From NCBI GenBank assembly GCA_018907035.1, contig JACCIC010000065.1:599001-663000 (forward strand): a stretch of 64,000 nucleotides of DNA, in the 5' to 3' direction. Position 1 is the stretch's first letter, and the number at the start of each line of letters is the position of its first letter. A program made the translations under genes and the position numbers. This document shows positions 1 to 12,669 of this stretch, piece after piece. Source of the stretch: Sycobia sp. Sy_11. Taxonomy: Eukaryota > Arthropoda > Insecta > Hymenoptera > Epichrysomallidae. The notes under the pieces were generated by a model. That model was not told the DNA's origin and ran no database searches. It worked only from the letters and a program-made list of their open reading frames with translations.

Positions 1-70
1 GTTTATTTATGTTTTAATCAAGAATTTAATTGTACAGATCTGATAAATTTCTAATTATTTAACTTTTCAG

Positions 71-1983
71 TTGATCATACGAGAGTTAAATTGAAGGATG
101 TGGATCCTAATGTTCCTGGATCTGATTATATTAATGCTAATTACATAAATGTAATGTTTTCAAATGATGATTTAATATCCTCTATTCTATTATTCTATTT
201 TGTAATTAAAAAATAATTTTTTATAGAATGAAGAAGAATCGGGAACTGTAGGAAATGTTGACAATGGTATGTTTAATAAGTGTTACATTGCTACACAGGG
301 ATGTTTACCGAATACTATTGCTGATTTTTGGCACATGGTGTATCAAGAAAATACTCGAGTAATTGTCATGACAACAAAAGAAATGGAAAGGGGAAAAGTA
401 AGATAATATAATTTTTTGACATTCTATAATTTAAATACGTTTTAAAAGTATACAATTCAAGTTAAATTTATAAATAATGAAATTTACATGAAATGATTAT
501 ATATTTACTTAAATAAATATTTTATTTTTAGAACAAATGTGCTCGATATTGGCCCGAAGATGTTGAAGTCAGCGAGTATGGTAATGAGTGGATAGTGCAT
601 GCCATAAATCGCACATCAACAGTGGATTACACGTTAAGAGAATTTGTATTACAAGGTACCAAACCATGCTTTGCAGAACCTAGAAAAATTTATCACTATC
701 ATTTTCAGGTAAGCTTTATATTTGCCTACCAATTTCTGTATTTGTTATGACTGTATTTTTTTGAATTATACAATTGAATATAAAGAAACACTACCCTACG
801 TGGAAATCTTGATTTTTTTTTGAGAACGCGTCTTTCTAATTGAACTCGCGAGAAGAAGTGTGTATATATATCATGCGTTAACGTCTAAATTATCTTTACG
901 CATAGCGCCTACCCTTATTGCCTGAATTGTCCACATGGTAGCTGTACAAGTTTCAGCTTGTACAGTCCTGTAAAATCTTACAGCATCGTGTAGCTTTAAA
1001 TTATATTTTAATGATGGGGAAATTCGTAGAAAATATAATTTTAATATGCTCTGAAATTCTGCATTTTTAACGATGCAAGCGACAGTTACAATATTTTTAC
1101 TTTACTTTATTTTAAATATGATTGTGTATAATAATTATTTATTATTACAATTATGGTATATCAAATCAAATTATAGCTATTAATAAATTAGTTGTCTAAT
1201 ACAGATGGAACACTAAGTTTTTGGTTTTAATCATTTTTAGGCATGGCCAGATCATGGAGTACCTTCTGACCCAGGTTGCGTTTTAAATTTTTTGCATGAT
1301 GTTAATGCTAGACAAGAAGCTATCTCGGCAAGCATCTTTATAGAAGGTCAAACATCACCTGGTGTTGGCCCTATACTAGTTCACTGCAGTGCTGGAATTG
1401 GTCGAACTGGAACATTTATAGTTATTGATATGATTTTAGATCAGATTAAAAGACATGGTAATTAATTATTTAATTAGCGCACTTGATTGAACTTGGATAT
1501 TTACAATATAATATTTTTAGGGCTGGATTGTGAAATTGATATTCAAAGAACAATTCAAAGGGTGCGTTCGCAAAGGTCAGGAATGGTTCAGACTGAAGCA
1601 CAATATAAATTTGTTTATTTAGCTGTTCTTCACTATATCGAAACTGTATCACAACGAATGCAAGCTGAGCAGGTATATTTACAGTACAACGTTTATTTCA
1701 AACTTTTTTAATAATGAATAACGATCTAGAAACTAAACTAATTTATATTTTATTTACTTTGGTGTTATAATTAACTAAAATTGAAAAGTAAACTTTTTTA
1801 TTCTTAGTTATATTTTACATTGAATTGCAGAAATCACTTCAGTTGGGACGAGAGTATACAAATATCCGATACAAAAGCGAAGGTATCAATACGAATGAAA
1901 CACCTTTATCAACACCGAATCCAACTACTATTTCGACGAGTTTCACACTACCTACACCAATTAGTGGAATGAGGCCAAAGTAG
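71..1983 (+). CDS. csw: SHP2/corkscrew-type non-receptor protein tyrosine phosphatase, 3' part (six exons)
   Basis: Exons read at 71-150, 227-397, 532-708, 1241-1457, 1521-1672 and 1831-1983, all with GT/AG borders and consistent phase; the first begins mid-codon, so the SH2 domains lie left of the window. Seen: the DHTRV start of the catalytic core, YINANYI, the WPD loop ([11 protein letters not shown]), the PTP signature [12 protein letters not shown] with the nucleophile Cys codon at 1385-1387, and the Q-loop region GMVQTEAQY. The tail carries REYTNIRY, matching the Grb2-binding pY-x-N-x site of SHP2. Known of the family: SHP2/Corkscrew acts downstream of receptor tyrosine kinases and promotes Ras/MAPK signalling in the cytosol. 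The catalytic domain visible here has no large insert of the kind reported in Drosophila Csw. The tail after YTNI is short and Ser/Thr/Pro-rich, ending at TAG. The ortholog call is firm; the symbol follows the fly name. Confidence 0.95.
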
Positions 1984-2850
1984 TTTAAAAGATGATATAT
2001 GCTTGTGAGTGTGTGTGTGTCACTCCAGAAGTCAAAAAACTCTATGATTATTCTTAGCCATGCGCTTATCTTAGGCCTAAAATTTAATCTTTAGAGGTAA
2101 AAAATTGCGTATAAAAAAAAATGAATGTCAGCTTGTCCTAAAACTCTTGTTTTAAGGGCAACACAGGCCTAAGTTGTCGTAAAGTGATAAGTTATTTTCT
2201 TTTTATACTCAAAGATATTAGCTAATTTAAAGAGCTTTTACGCATGTTTGTTCAATTTTGTGCGAGAATGAAAAATGGATATTCCCTTAACAAACTTCGT
2301 ACAAGATGCCTTTTTTAAAGTATATGGTACATAAGATAATTTAAATTACATATACAAAGAGGGGAAAAAAGATTTTACTCATTTTTATAAGCTCTGTCTA
2401 TTTCGGAATGTATTACAATGGCGATGACGATCTTCCCTAGTTAGATATTTTATTGAGAATATTGAAATGTCGTTTATTTTTCAACATATTTTTTAATACT
2501 AATGCTGAAGTGTATCTTGCATGAACTGTGTAATATTTTTTCAGATTCAATTTAAAGTGTAGATACAGTTGAGCAATGTACCATAATATAAAGTAAATCT
2601 TATTAAATTATTATTCATATTATAATAAAATTTAATAAGATCCTTGAGTAAAATTATAATAGTTAATATTAATTAATCAATTCAACAATCATTAGCATTA
2701 TATTTTCGAATGAAAACAATAATATCAATGATATTAAATAATTATTAAAGTGAATTAAAATTTCTAAAGAAATGGCTAAGGTTTAATTCAAACATAAATA
2801 GTTTTCGGTTGTATAATCTATCCAGGGTTGATTCCGCATGTTGTGGTCCT
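1984..2850 (+). other. 3' UTR and downstream flank of the phosphatase gene
   Basis: AT-rich non-coding sequence after the csw stop. A GT run follows at about 2007-2020, and AATAAA at about 2624 is a candidate polyadenylation signal. No open frame of note. The true 3' end cannot be fixed without transcript data. Confidence 0.5.
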
Positions 2851-4190
2851 TCAATATATATGGAAATATTGTATAGAAATATTGTAACAAATATTGTAAC
2901 AAAAAATTTTCCCGACATTGTCGTTGTCAATAAGGCTCCGATATGCTCCCGGGAGAAACTTGACTAGTTTACAGAAGCGACAGATGCTAAAAGCGTTGTA
3001 GTCCTGACCCGTTTTCAAATCATTTCCATGTACCAGCACATCGAACTCTCAACGATGTCAGCTCTATATTGTTCTGCTCATAAGAGTAGGTGGTACTAAT
3101 GGGAGAAATGGCTACCGTTATAGCTTTGATCAAGTAATATAGAAAGAATTTATTCATTTTACCAGAGTGTCTTTCCTCTAACCGTCAGTGAGCGGTTTTG
3201 TCGTACAGCTGTAAGGTTTCGACGAATTTTGTTCTAAACCTATGTAATTGCAAAATAAGAATCTCGGGGTGAGGCGGCTAAGTCTGCGATGAAGAAATAA
3301 GCTCAAGGACCACTATTAATAATACGGGCAATAATAAAAAAATAAAATTCTACATATTTTTTTTTAATCAACTATTCTTCCAGATTATCCGAAAAATTCA
3401 ACAAATAATTCGGGGTACCCTTTTGTTTGACTTGTTGCGTTATCAAACGCCGTTAGCTTTGATCTCTATTGTCTCGCGATATAAAGTTCGCACGATATTG
3501 CTGGCCGGTATTCCAAGCTATCCGTCGTGAGCAATCTTTAAAAAATTATGTTGATCGTAATTATACGTTATGTCGTCGCACAAACTTTGCTCGGAGTATG
3601 CGATCTTCATAAAAATTATTATAAATACAAAGTCGCTGTCTACTCGGCGCCGGTTTCTATATATGGCCAGGCCTTCGCTAATATTTTGCATTCTTGGCCT
3701 TTTATTCTTCTTATCTTCTCTTTCTTGTACAAGCTGTTTCACTTTTATATGTGATTCTATTATATTGTCATCCGTCAATAATAAATCTCTTCCGAGAGTT
3801 TTTTTATTATAAAAAGGATTGAGATATATGTACGTAATATTTTTCTTCATTTATCTTTGTCATTATTACGTATTGATCTGGATGTATTTTAAGTTAGCTG
3901 GATTGAATTTTTCTCCCTCGCTCGATTTGAATATATTTTCAAACTTAGTGTCAATATATAAATTTGACTGACGATTATCGTTAAAACTAAAATCACTGTG
4001 TGGCAGAAATGATAGAACGTCTATGGTGTGATCAAGCTTATTAATTAGAATTTTTTCAAATCGAAATAATAATTTCACAACTGCACTCTTACTATAGACG
4101 ACCTTTGAAAGATTTTCCTGAACATCATAGTAAGGACATTTGCTGCGATTCCAAGCATTAGATCTGCTTAAATGTTATGTGCAAAGAAGT
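2851..4190 (-). pseudogene. Degraded coding-like remnant of unknown origin
   Basis: On the minus strand several consecutive open stretches in different frames read like decayed protein rather than random AT-rich DNA. One of about 100 codons ends at about 3866 (contains WNRSKCPYYD and FLPHSDFSFND). A 110-codon stretch covers 3518-3850 (contains LLLTDDNIIESHIKVKQL). A 62-codon stretch covers 2851-3039 (contains DYNAFSICRFCKLVKF). Short residues of similar type occur at about 3390-3520 in other frames. The region is richer in G+C than the flanking csw 3' flank. I do not recognise a family; a DNA transposon or an endogenised large DNA virus are both possible. It is not an intact gene. Confidence 0.3.
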
Positions 4191-6921
4191 TTTAGTTCAA
4201 TATTAAAGTCAATGGCTAATTATTTAAGAATTTTTGTAGGTGAAAAAAAAGATTGAGCAGGAGAATATAATCATCCATTCATTCCTTCTATAATAGAAGC
4301 GCACATTTATACAGTTGATAGAACTTATGCACGCATCAAAAGTTCGTCTAATATTGTTTGAATGGAGTTCAACTTTCGACTTTGCATTTTTAACATGTAA
4401 TGTTTTGTATTAACTTGTACATAAGATCTGAATGAAACATTAAAAATCATAACTTTTGCATAACTAAATTCAGGTCATTAGTAACTATATGTCAAATATT
4501 TCTTATAAATCATGTTTCCAGAAGAAACCATTTGATATAGTCAATCTATATCGTTCCATGTGTGAACTGATTGTTTCAAAATAGCACGTATTTGTTACGC
4601 ATAAAATAAATAACATTACTGTAATGCACTAGTATAATAATTATGTGTGTTGAATAGCATAAATATATGAACCACTTTATAATCTATCTTTAAGCGGCGG
4701 TAAAATGGATTAGCAAAAGGAGGAAATCGTGTGCGCAATAATTAAGAGCTATGAATTTTAATTGAAAAATCGAAAATTAAATCTACGTTTTTGAATTGCT
4801 TTTTTTCATTAATCAGAACTGATGGTCTAAACTTGCGATTTTTCGCCTCAAATTGATTACTGGATTTGCTATAATTATCAAAGTAGTCGAGTCTAAATCT
4901 TTTACCAATTTTCTATAAAATTCATAACAAAATAATATGCCAATACTTTATTATTATTCTTATTATTCTTGAAGTATAAGTAGATGGAAGATTGTTATAT
5001 TGCAAAGCTATAGTACCTGGATTTACTGGATTATAATTAAATCGTTTCATATTATTGTTGTTTCCCTTGTTAAGATATTGAGGAACAAGAATAGTAACAG
5101 TATATTACCAGATATTACAAGTATGTCATTTTTTAATGGACCTGAGTGCTGACCGTAAAGATATTAACTTTATATGGCGTTGACTAAGATATCTGCAATT
5201 TTTTCTTTATGGGAATTTTACATTTTAGCACATTCTATGATCTTATATTGTGTTGACGTATGCATCAGCAGTTCGCGATTTGTTGAAATTGTTTAATTCT
5301 AAGAAGCGTTTCAGTCAAAATGACGCACTTATTTTTTAAACTTTTTTTCCTTTTCTCCTCATCTTTATCCAACAATTTTCTTGTATAAATAGTATTCTTA
5401 GAAGCCCAACTTTGCATGTAGCTGGCAGACATTAAGAGGAATTTTTGATAAAAAAGATATCCCAGTTACTGTATAATTTATTATACCATTTCATCCATTT
5501 TAGTTACAAACAAAAATTGATCCAGCTGTGGTTTTATATTTATAAATTTATCCATTATATTCTCATTATTTTATTAAGTTAATTGTTTAATATAAGTAAT
5601 GAAATATTTATATAATTGTTTAAAAAAAGAATTAAATATTTATTTGTTTACAAAAATTAGTTAAATATAAAAAATACACTTTTGAGTTTGTTGACACGAA
5701 TTTAGATATTTATACTTTTGTACTGGTATATATTTCTTATCACAAACTACTTATAATCTGTATCCGATATTTGATGTATGTATAACATTCACATGTATTA
5801 AAATGATGAAAGCTACACCTATGTGACTCGGATTCTACTCCTCGCAATCGCAGCAGATGTCTTTCGTTAAGTGTAAATTTTACCATACGTTAGAATATAC
5901 AGTATATATCATTTATATGAAGAGGTAATCGCACTGAGTTACTGTTCAGAACATTGCACTTGTTAATGGTGTCATAATTGGTGCAATGAGCCTTTCGGAA
6001 GCTGTGAAGACATAGCACGACGCTGGCGAACTACACCAGTGTCGTTAGAATCAAAAAACAGAATAAATAGTTTTAGAATGGAGAGTGGACGTTTGCTCAA
6101 TCGAAAATGGCACGTCATAATAATATTAAAAATCGTTAAAAAAAAATAATGAAGCCAAAAATGTACAATTAATATTTGCAAGGTATCTTTTAAGAAATTG
6201 AGAGAAGCAAGAATATTTAAAATTTTGAAATTTGAATATTTTCATTCATTATTATTTCTATTTTAATTACATTTTTGTAGAAAAATAGAAGTGATTTTTG
6301 CATTATTAACATTTTACTTTGATATCTTTTGTTATGAACTTTATTTTTAGTAATAATGATTTTCATACACATCTTTCAAGGTCTTAAAAGCTATTTTGCA
6401 TAAAGTCGTAAAAAATGATTGGATAAATTGTTGTTAGGTTAATATTTTTACAAATATGTATAGGATTTTAATTTGTTCAAAGACTTGAATATTCTATTCT
6501 TTTTTATATTAATTCGAGAAAAATAACTGCATTGTTATATTTGTATTTTGTAGAAATCGTGATGTTTATAAAATAATTTATTATATTTTAGTTCGTACAC
6601 TCTTCTGCTTGCGTCTTTTAAATAAAAAATACTGCGATAAATTCATGTCAAAAATAGCTAGATTCTAATAATGATTATTATGTATTTTAAATGCTGATGA
6701 AATAGGAATTATTTGCTATTAAAATAAAAAGTCTTATGATTTTTTTTAAACCGAAGTTTTCTTTTACATGGTACATGTTGTATTACACTTATACCTTTTT
6801 GGTTTGTTGTTACATAAAAAAATTGTAATATGTACATGTCTATTATCAATTTATTGAAAAAATGAACAACTTAAAAATATATCATAATCTAAAGTGTGTA
6901 CTTAATATATGCTAGGGTATA
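4191..6921. other. AT-rich intergenic sequence
   Basis: No gene, clear repeat or splice-supported exon was seen between the remnant at 2.8-4.2 kb and the SARNP stop codon. A 69-codon minus-strand open frame at 5972-6181 is unsupported. The last few hundred bases are likely the 3' UTR of the minus-strand gene. Confidence 0.5.
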
Positions 6922-8960
6922 TCATTTAACAAGTTTAATTTTAGTTGGAACTACTTTGTCAATTGCTTTGACTTCTCCAAATCTGGCTTTACGTTTTTCA
7001 ATTTTATCTTCTAGTTCAGCCTGCAACAATTAAAAATGATAAATATGTAAATAATTAGATTATATAAATTTTTTTATAATTTCTCTAATCGAATTTACTT
7101 TTTCCAAGAGAGTTGATACATTTGATCCAAACCTTTCTGCCCTTTTCTTAAGTACATCATAAGTAGTATGCTGTAATTTAATTATAATTAGATTGGATTT
7201 AATTCAATAAATAAATGATTATATAAAAACAAGATATGCTTACAACTTGTGCATTTTTAATGGATGCTGCTGATTTACTATTATTAGTTGTAGAGTTATT
7301 AGTAGTAGTCGTAGCAGTATTACTACTAATGTTGAATCTTGATGCACGCACTTCCTTTTTTGCTACTTCAGATAATGGCACATCAAATTTCTTTGCTCTC
7401 ATTTCTAACCGCTATAAATAATTAAAAATTTTTTATCTCTTTTGTCTAAATGATTATTTATTACTGATTTAAAAAGGAAATATCAAAAGAATTAAAATTA
7501 AATACAAGCTTTAAAAAATATTAACTGAAAATTATCGTTTAAACAGTGCATTTAATTAATATGTCAATTTTTTTATGCTTTTATTATGAAAAATTTATTT
7601 ATCCAATAAAATTAAAAATTAATTTTACTATGAAATATTGTTTAACATATTTTTTTTAATTACCTCATTCTTATTAAGTTCTGTCAACTTGATAATCTTT
7701 TTTTGTGGTTCAGATTCTGAAGTTTTACCATTTTTTTCTATTAATTCATCTTGTTCTGTTTTTATTTCTTCAAGAATATTTTTTCTATTTAAAATGATTT
7801 TCTTTGCTGTGGTATTATTCTCCTCTGTGGATAATTTCCTTTTCTCTGCTACCTCTTTAGACTCTGGTTTTGTAGCTAAGACTTCATTTTCATTTTCATT
7901 TTCATTTTCTTGTTCATGTTCATTATCGTTATCTTCAATTTCCTCATCCTAATAATAAAAACCATTAAAAATAATTTTCATCTATTCAATTATCAACAAT
8001 TACTGATCGCAATCAATAAATCAACAAAAAATATAAAACGATAAAAGTTAATATCAAACAATCACAAATTTATGTTAATAAAGATTATTATTGTTATTTA
8101 AATACGATTTATTCAATATGATACATACAAATTGTTAAATAGTAAAGATGAAAAAGTGTATTATAACTATTTTCAAATAAATGATAAATAAAAAATTGTC
8201 AATCATTTTTGAAGTTTCTTATATGCAAAATCAATTATATTGTATACTCATTTCAAATCATTAAAATTCTATACATTACTTACTTCTAAAACTGCATCTT
8301 CATCTAAAATTTCTTCATTCGTTTCATCTAATGACAATGATGTGTCTAAAATGGATTTGTCCTCTTAAAATTAATATTTAATAAGTTATTATTTACTCAG
8401 TATTTAATATTTTACAAGTAATGTATCATGTATTACCCTGAATTGCTAATTGGAGACGTTCTACTAATTCAGTTTTGTTTCCTGTGATGGGTAGTCCCCT
8501 TTGTTTTAATTCAACTCTTAGATCAGCAACCTATATTACAAACAATATTTTACAATATATATACTATTTCCACGAGTTACTACTTAAAAATATTATAAGT
8601 CATCTCCCTATATTTTTAATATATACGATTTTTTTTTCTACAGATCATTTTGCAAAAGTGAACGATATTGTATAATTTATATTGTAAAAGGAGATAATTG
8701 CTTTAAATAATCACTTTTTCATTTTTCAGAAAATTCAAATACTGCTTATTATTCCTATTATGAAAAGGCATCAAAGTAAATACATATAAAAGCATTACAA
8801 AATCGTTAAATAAAAGGAAAAGGACACTGCAAACGAACAGCGTTTACCACATGCAGTGAGCGTTGCTTGTTTTAGGTTAGACATGGAAAAACTTTAATAA
8901 TGCACATACCTTCATTTTCGCTAATTCGGTAAGACCTTTTTCGTAAGAAGAATCAGCCAT
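6922..8960 (-). CDS. SARNP: SAP-domain ribonucleoprotein (SARNP/CIP29/Tho1 family), complete, seven exons
   Basis: Exons on the minus strand, first to last: 8910-8960, 8437-8530, 8284-8363, 7664-7948, 7244-7411, 7099-7170, 6922-7020. Phases sum to 283 codons including stop, giving 282 aa. The start MADSSYEKGL precedes an N-terminal SAP helix-extension-helix at about residues 9-47 (motif ELKQRGLPITGNKTELVERL), a putative DNA/RNA-binding fold. An acidic stretch and an EN repeat (about residues 86-97) follow, then a Lys-rich middle. The C-terminal third has the repeated basic RFG/RF motifs (KKRAERFGS, RKARFGEVK) of CIP29. Known of the family: CIP29 works with the TREX complex and the DEAD-box helicase UAP56 in nuclear mRNA export. 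The protein is longer than the human homolog (210 aa), mainly through low-complexity linker such as the TTTTNNSTTNNS run in exon 5. Confidence 0.9.
7878..7908 (-). repeat. Coding hexanucleotide repeat encoding alternating Glu-Asn
   Basis: On the coding (minus) strand GAAAAT is repeated about four to five times in frame within exon 4 of the SARNP gene, producing an EN array next to an acidic tract. Copy number is likely to vary. Confidence 0.8.
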
Positions 8961-9548
8961 TGTAAATAGATTTTTTTTTTATAATGAAGATTAAAATGTC
9001 CGCAGATGCGACTTTCTAAACACTACGATACAAAATCAAGAAACAAAAGAAAAAGCGGCAGAGGAAAGCAAGCGCGTCACCCCTCTAGAAAGTATACGGG
9101 GATGTCAATAGTCAACAAACACGGTTATATATTATAGAATAACTACATAAATCAGAGAAGATTGTGAACGTCTCTGGAAAGAAGGAACTAGCAACTCGTC
9201 TATTTTTTACTTCTTAGTCGTCAGTATCGTAATCGTAAAATCGTATTATTTTCAGCTTTTGATTCTACTCTGTGAACTACTACCGGAGTACAGACCTACG
9301 GAGACGCGGCGAAAGATAAATCGATAACCAGTGCTAGAATGGCCAACTATGTTACGGCCAACAATCCGTATACTCTGCGTATCGCCGAATTTCAGGCAAT
9401 AATTGAATGTTTTTATAATAGAATAATGAATTTTTTTCGCTAAATTACAGCGTTATATCATCTTCTGTACAAAATAGTTGTTCCACGTACTACAAAATAA
9501 TTAAGTTGTAATTTGTATGGCCAAATATTTTCGCGTATATATGTGTAC

Positions 9549-9550
<2 letters not shown>
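8961..9550. other. 5' flank of the SARNP gene
   Basis: Probable 5' UTR and promoter side of the minus-strand gene. A short plus-strand open frame near 9339 (starts MANYVTANNPYTL) has no usable GT donor and is not called. No TATA box or initiator could be fixed. Confidence 0.4.

Positions 9551-9606
<56 letters not shown>
9551..9606. repeat. (TA)n microsatellite
   Basis: An uninterrupted TA run of more than 50 bases between the SARNP promoter side and the candidate first exon at 9824. Confidence 0.95.
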
Positions 9607-9610
<4 letters not shown>

Positions 9611-9823
9611 TGCATTTACGCCGCACCGACCGTGGCGCCGATCTACCGACCGTCATGTATTATTGGTAAAGAAATCTTCCACCGTGTACACGAGGGCGCC
9701 ACTATATCAAAACAAAAAAGGCAATCATGCGCGTTCAGAGTGCTGCATACCTTCGAAGAAAACCCGAGCGATCGCAGCGACTACTAGAGAAATTTATTAC
9801 AGTGATTTTCAGAACTAAACAAA

Positions 9824-9848
9824 ATGTTCTGCACTATTGACTTTTCAG
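9824..9848 (+). other. Candidate tiny first coding exon with strong splice donor
   Basis: An ATG in good insect context (acaaaATG) opens eight codons (MFCTIDFS) and runs into CAG|GTACGT, a near-consensus donor. No downstream partner exon was found in the window, which is mostly transposon for the next 40 kb. It may be a real first exon with a very long intron, or coincidence. Confidence 0.2.
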
Positions 9849-10690
9849 GTACGTAGCTTATAATTTTTGAGAAGTGTAGCCCGTATGTTGCCGCAAGGCC
9901 GTCGATGATCACACGCGTATAAATTTTCGATAAATGTTTCATTTTAACATAATTACTAATCACTTAGAATGTATTAATAAATCTAAAGATAGATAAACCT
10001 TTTTACTTGCGCATTGTCAAATTTGAAGTTAAAATGTTAATTAAATAGTAAATAAAACAACAATTTTCTCAACTTCTATTGGTCGCATAAAAATGTACAA
10101 GGACTCAAAAATTTTCTATCATCTATTTGCGGCATTATTATTGAATAAATACGTATGTTTAAACAAATTTTATAGCTCTTTGAATATAGAACATTTTTCC
10201 ATTTTCAGTGTTTATTTAACAATAGAAAAATCGATTTTTTAAGCCTTTAATGTACGTACTTTTGTTCAGAATTATGCACTGCTTTACTTTATATGAAATA
10301 TTTTTCATATAAAGTTAAGTTAAGTTAAGTTTTATATACTTTTATATAAAATATTTTTCGATTAGAGCAATATTTTTTAAACTGTAGAAGAAAAAGTAAA
10401 AAAAAGAGCATTTTTTGCTATTTTGCAATATATAAACAAGTCGCTAATGCGTTACGATCCCGATTATTTAGGGTCTTGTTCTAGACATTCTTAGCTATGA
10501 TTTAGTGAAAAAATAGGTATTGGAAAAAATGTTGAATCAAAACCCTAATTCGCCTGGACTAATTACTACTGTGTACCAATATGAGTAAGGCTTTTCAATT
10601 CAAACTTCCTGGATTTATCGATTCGGATAGATGTTTTTATTTTTAAGTTGTTAGCACTGTTAGAATTATCTGCGCTAAATTTTGTCATAT
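9849..10690. other. AT-rich non-coding sequence
   Basis: No gene seen. A short direct repeat of AAGTT units occurs at about 10312-10330. Confidence 0.4.
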
Positions 10691-10700
10691 AGTTACACTT

Positions 10701-11112
10701 ATGTTTTTTAAAATGTCTGAAATTATTCAACAAAGAAGTAGCATTAAATTTTGTGCGCGAAATGAAATATCGGCTTCCGAAACGTTCAGAATGTTGAAGA
10801 AGGCCTTTGGTGAGATGTCAATGTCAAGAGCAAGTGTTTTTCATTGGCACAAATTGTTCAAAGAAGATCTAAAACGCATTGAAGACGAACCACATCAAAG
10901 ACGAACAAGAACATCTGCTGATGGGCTACACATCGACAAAATCAAACTGATTCTGCAAGAGCGCTTGCGAATAGTGTTGGAATGTTAAATAGGTTAGTAA
11001 ACATCATTTTGAAAGACATTTTGTGCCTGCAAAGAGTGAAATTTCGATTGGTGCCAAAAACATTAATTTTTCGGAAAAACAGCGTCGCATACAGATCTAT
11101 GAATCTTCTGTG
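10701..11112 (+). pseudogene. Mariner-type transposase relic, N-terminal part
   Basis: The 95-codon open frame at 10701-10988 starts MFFKMSEIIQQRSSIKFCA and carries the N-terminal helix-turn-helix of a mariner-like transposase (ETFRMLKKAFGE, then SVFHWHKLFKE). Beyond the stop, further mariner-like residues continue with frameshifts to about 11110 (for example around KDILCLQRVKFRLVPK). The catalytic D,D34D part is missing because a BEL/Pao relic begins at about 11115. This family differs from the other two mariners in the window. Confidence 0.7.
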
Positions 11113-11136
11113 GGTGCGTCATCGCGTAGCTCGGCG

Positions 11137-11673
11137 TTAAGTGCTATCTCTACCGATCTTATAAGGCAAAGTCAAAAGCCTCTCTGGAATCTTTGCTAGA
11201 CACACATTAAAGCTGAGTTCATCCATTTTCTGGTTCCAATATAGGCCTAAAACGCGTTCTTCCGACCGATCGCATAGTTGCGCTACCGGCGCATCCTCCG
11301 CCCCTTCATTAACTCTAATATCCGGAATCGCGCAAGGGTCGTTCGACGTACAGCCGTGCATATATAAATTAGACACTACGTTTATTTTTACAAAATCGCG
11401 AACAATACGTCTCGCTTCCTCTACAGTTTTTTTGCTCATTAAAAAATCATCCATATATGAATCATTTACGACTTGTTTCGAAGCCTCCGGCATTACTTCC
11501 GCGAATCTCAAAGCATTTTTATTTTTGTCGAATGTTTTGCATGGTGAACATTTTAAACCGAATATAAGGCTATTCATTTCGTATACGCGTGGTTGTACCT
11601 TTCGATCTTTCCTTCGCCATAGAAATCGTTGCGCGCCACGATCGCTATCGCGAACCTTGACTCTTAAAAACAT
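11137..11673 (-). pseudogene. BEL/Pao reverse transcriptase fragment with YMDD
   Basis: 178 codons in one frame include the polymerase metal-binding motif in SYMDDFLMS and downstream RT/connection sequence (LGLYWNQKMDELSF). The upstream RT part is in a different frame. The fragment ends before RNase H and integrase. Confidence 0.8.
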
Positions 11674-12620
11674 ATCTTTGATATCTGATTTAATGGCGTT
11701 GAGACTAACGCCTGACGTCTTCGTGGCAGCGTCGAAAACAAGTCTGAGCTTACCCGGATTTTTTGATTCGTTACTTCGAAATGCGGCAAGAACCAGATGC
11801 GCGGTCGAGGTTCATTGTCTCTCACTTCAACCACGTACGTATCTTCAAGAAATTTGTCTATCTCGGCATAATACATACGTGCAAACTGCGGATCTCTGTC
11901 TAGCTTTTTCTCGAGAGAAAATAGTCTTGAGCGAGCTGTCGCTCGGCTGTCTACATTCGGAATCACGTTGTGCCACCACAAGAGACCCGTTTCACACGTC
12001 GTCTCTGTCAATCGAGTCGTTTGCTCCAATATCTTTAACGCGCGATCATGCTCCTCCTGTTTGTTTGTCGCGGCATTTACTCCAAAATTTTCAGTTAAGA
12101 AATATCTGTTTATCATATCCTCCATACACTCGTTCTCAAATACTTCCTCTCCCATCACGGACGCTATTTTTGCGAGCGTCACGCCGGAAAAATCGTTGCG
12201 AGCGCTTAAATTTTCCTCCATTCTGCCCCTGTGTACTGCCCATCCAAGCCAAGAGCGAAGAGCGAAATTATCTTGACCTAACAATATTTTTGGCTCGGTG
12301 TTTTGATACGGGTTCACCTCTATGTCCTCGGTTAGTCGAATGCACTCACACACTTTTACCGAGAGTGACTGAGACAGCAAACTTTGATTCCTAACTGCGA
12401 TCGCGTTTATGACGCATTGAGTCCCAAAACTCCCCCGTATTTCTACGCTTAATTTTTCGGAATCGGCGCACATTACCTCTATCTCCGCGAGATATCCCTT
12501 TTAATTTTATCGTTATTGGTTCGCCGGTTATTCCGATTTACGTTACTAAGTTCAAGTCTATTAAACTCGCGGTCGAGCCTTTGTCGACGAGAGTGTACGT
12601 ACGCATGCAAGTTTTAGGCC
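11664..12620 (-). pseudogene. BEL/Pao protease and N-terminal RT segment
   Basis: The aspartic-protease active-site region at about 12545-12610 reads LVDKGSTASLID, with Lys where the family has Ser (D-S/T-G), so the protease is probably dead. After a break the 269-codon frame at 11664-12473 continues through ILLGQDNFALR into the linker and RT start (FLPHFEVTNQKIRV), matching BEL/Pao order. Confidence 0.75.
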
Positions 12621-12669
12621 CCGTGATCCACACAGGTATTATTTTAAGGAGCGTAGAACCCCTTACTAG

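Noticed and set aside
5972..6181. 69-codon minus-strand frame considered as a Harbinger-type transposase piece
   Set aside because: Only a weak HFRLSKRPLS-like resemblance, no flanking homology and no splice support.
9339..9420. Short plus-strand frame beginning MANYVTANNPYTL
   Set aside because: No GT donor follows the open part and it stops after about 30 codons; not enough evidence for an exon.
11432..12394. 320-codon plus-strand open frame
   Set aside because: It is the antisense shadow of the BEL/Pao pol relic; the minus strand carries the recognisable protease and RT motifs.
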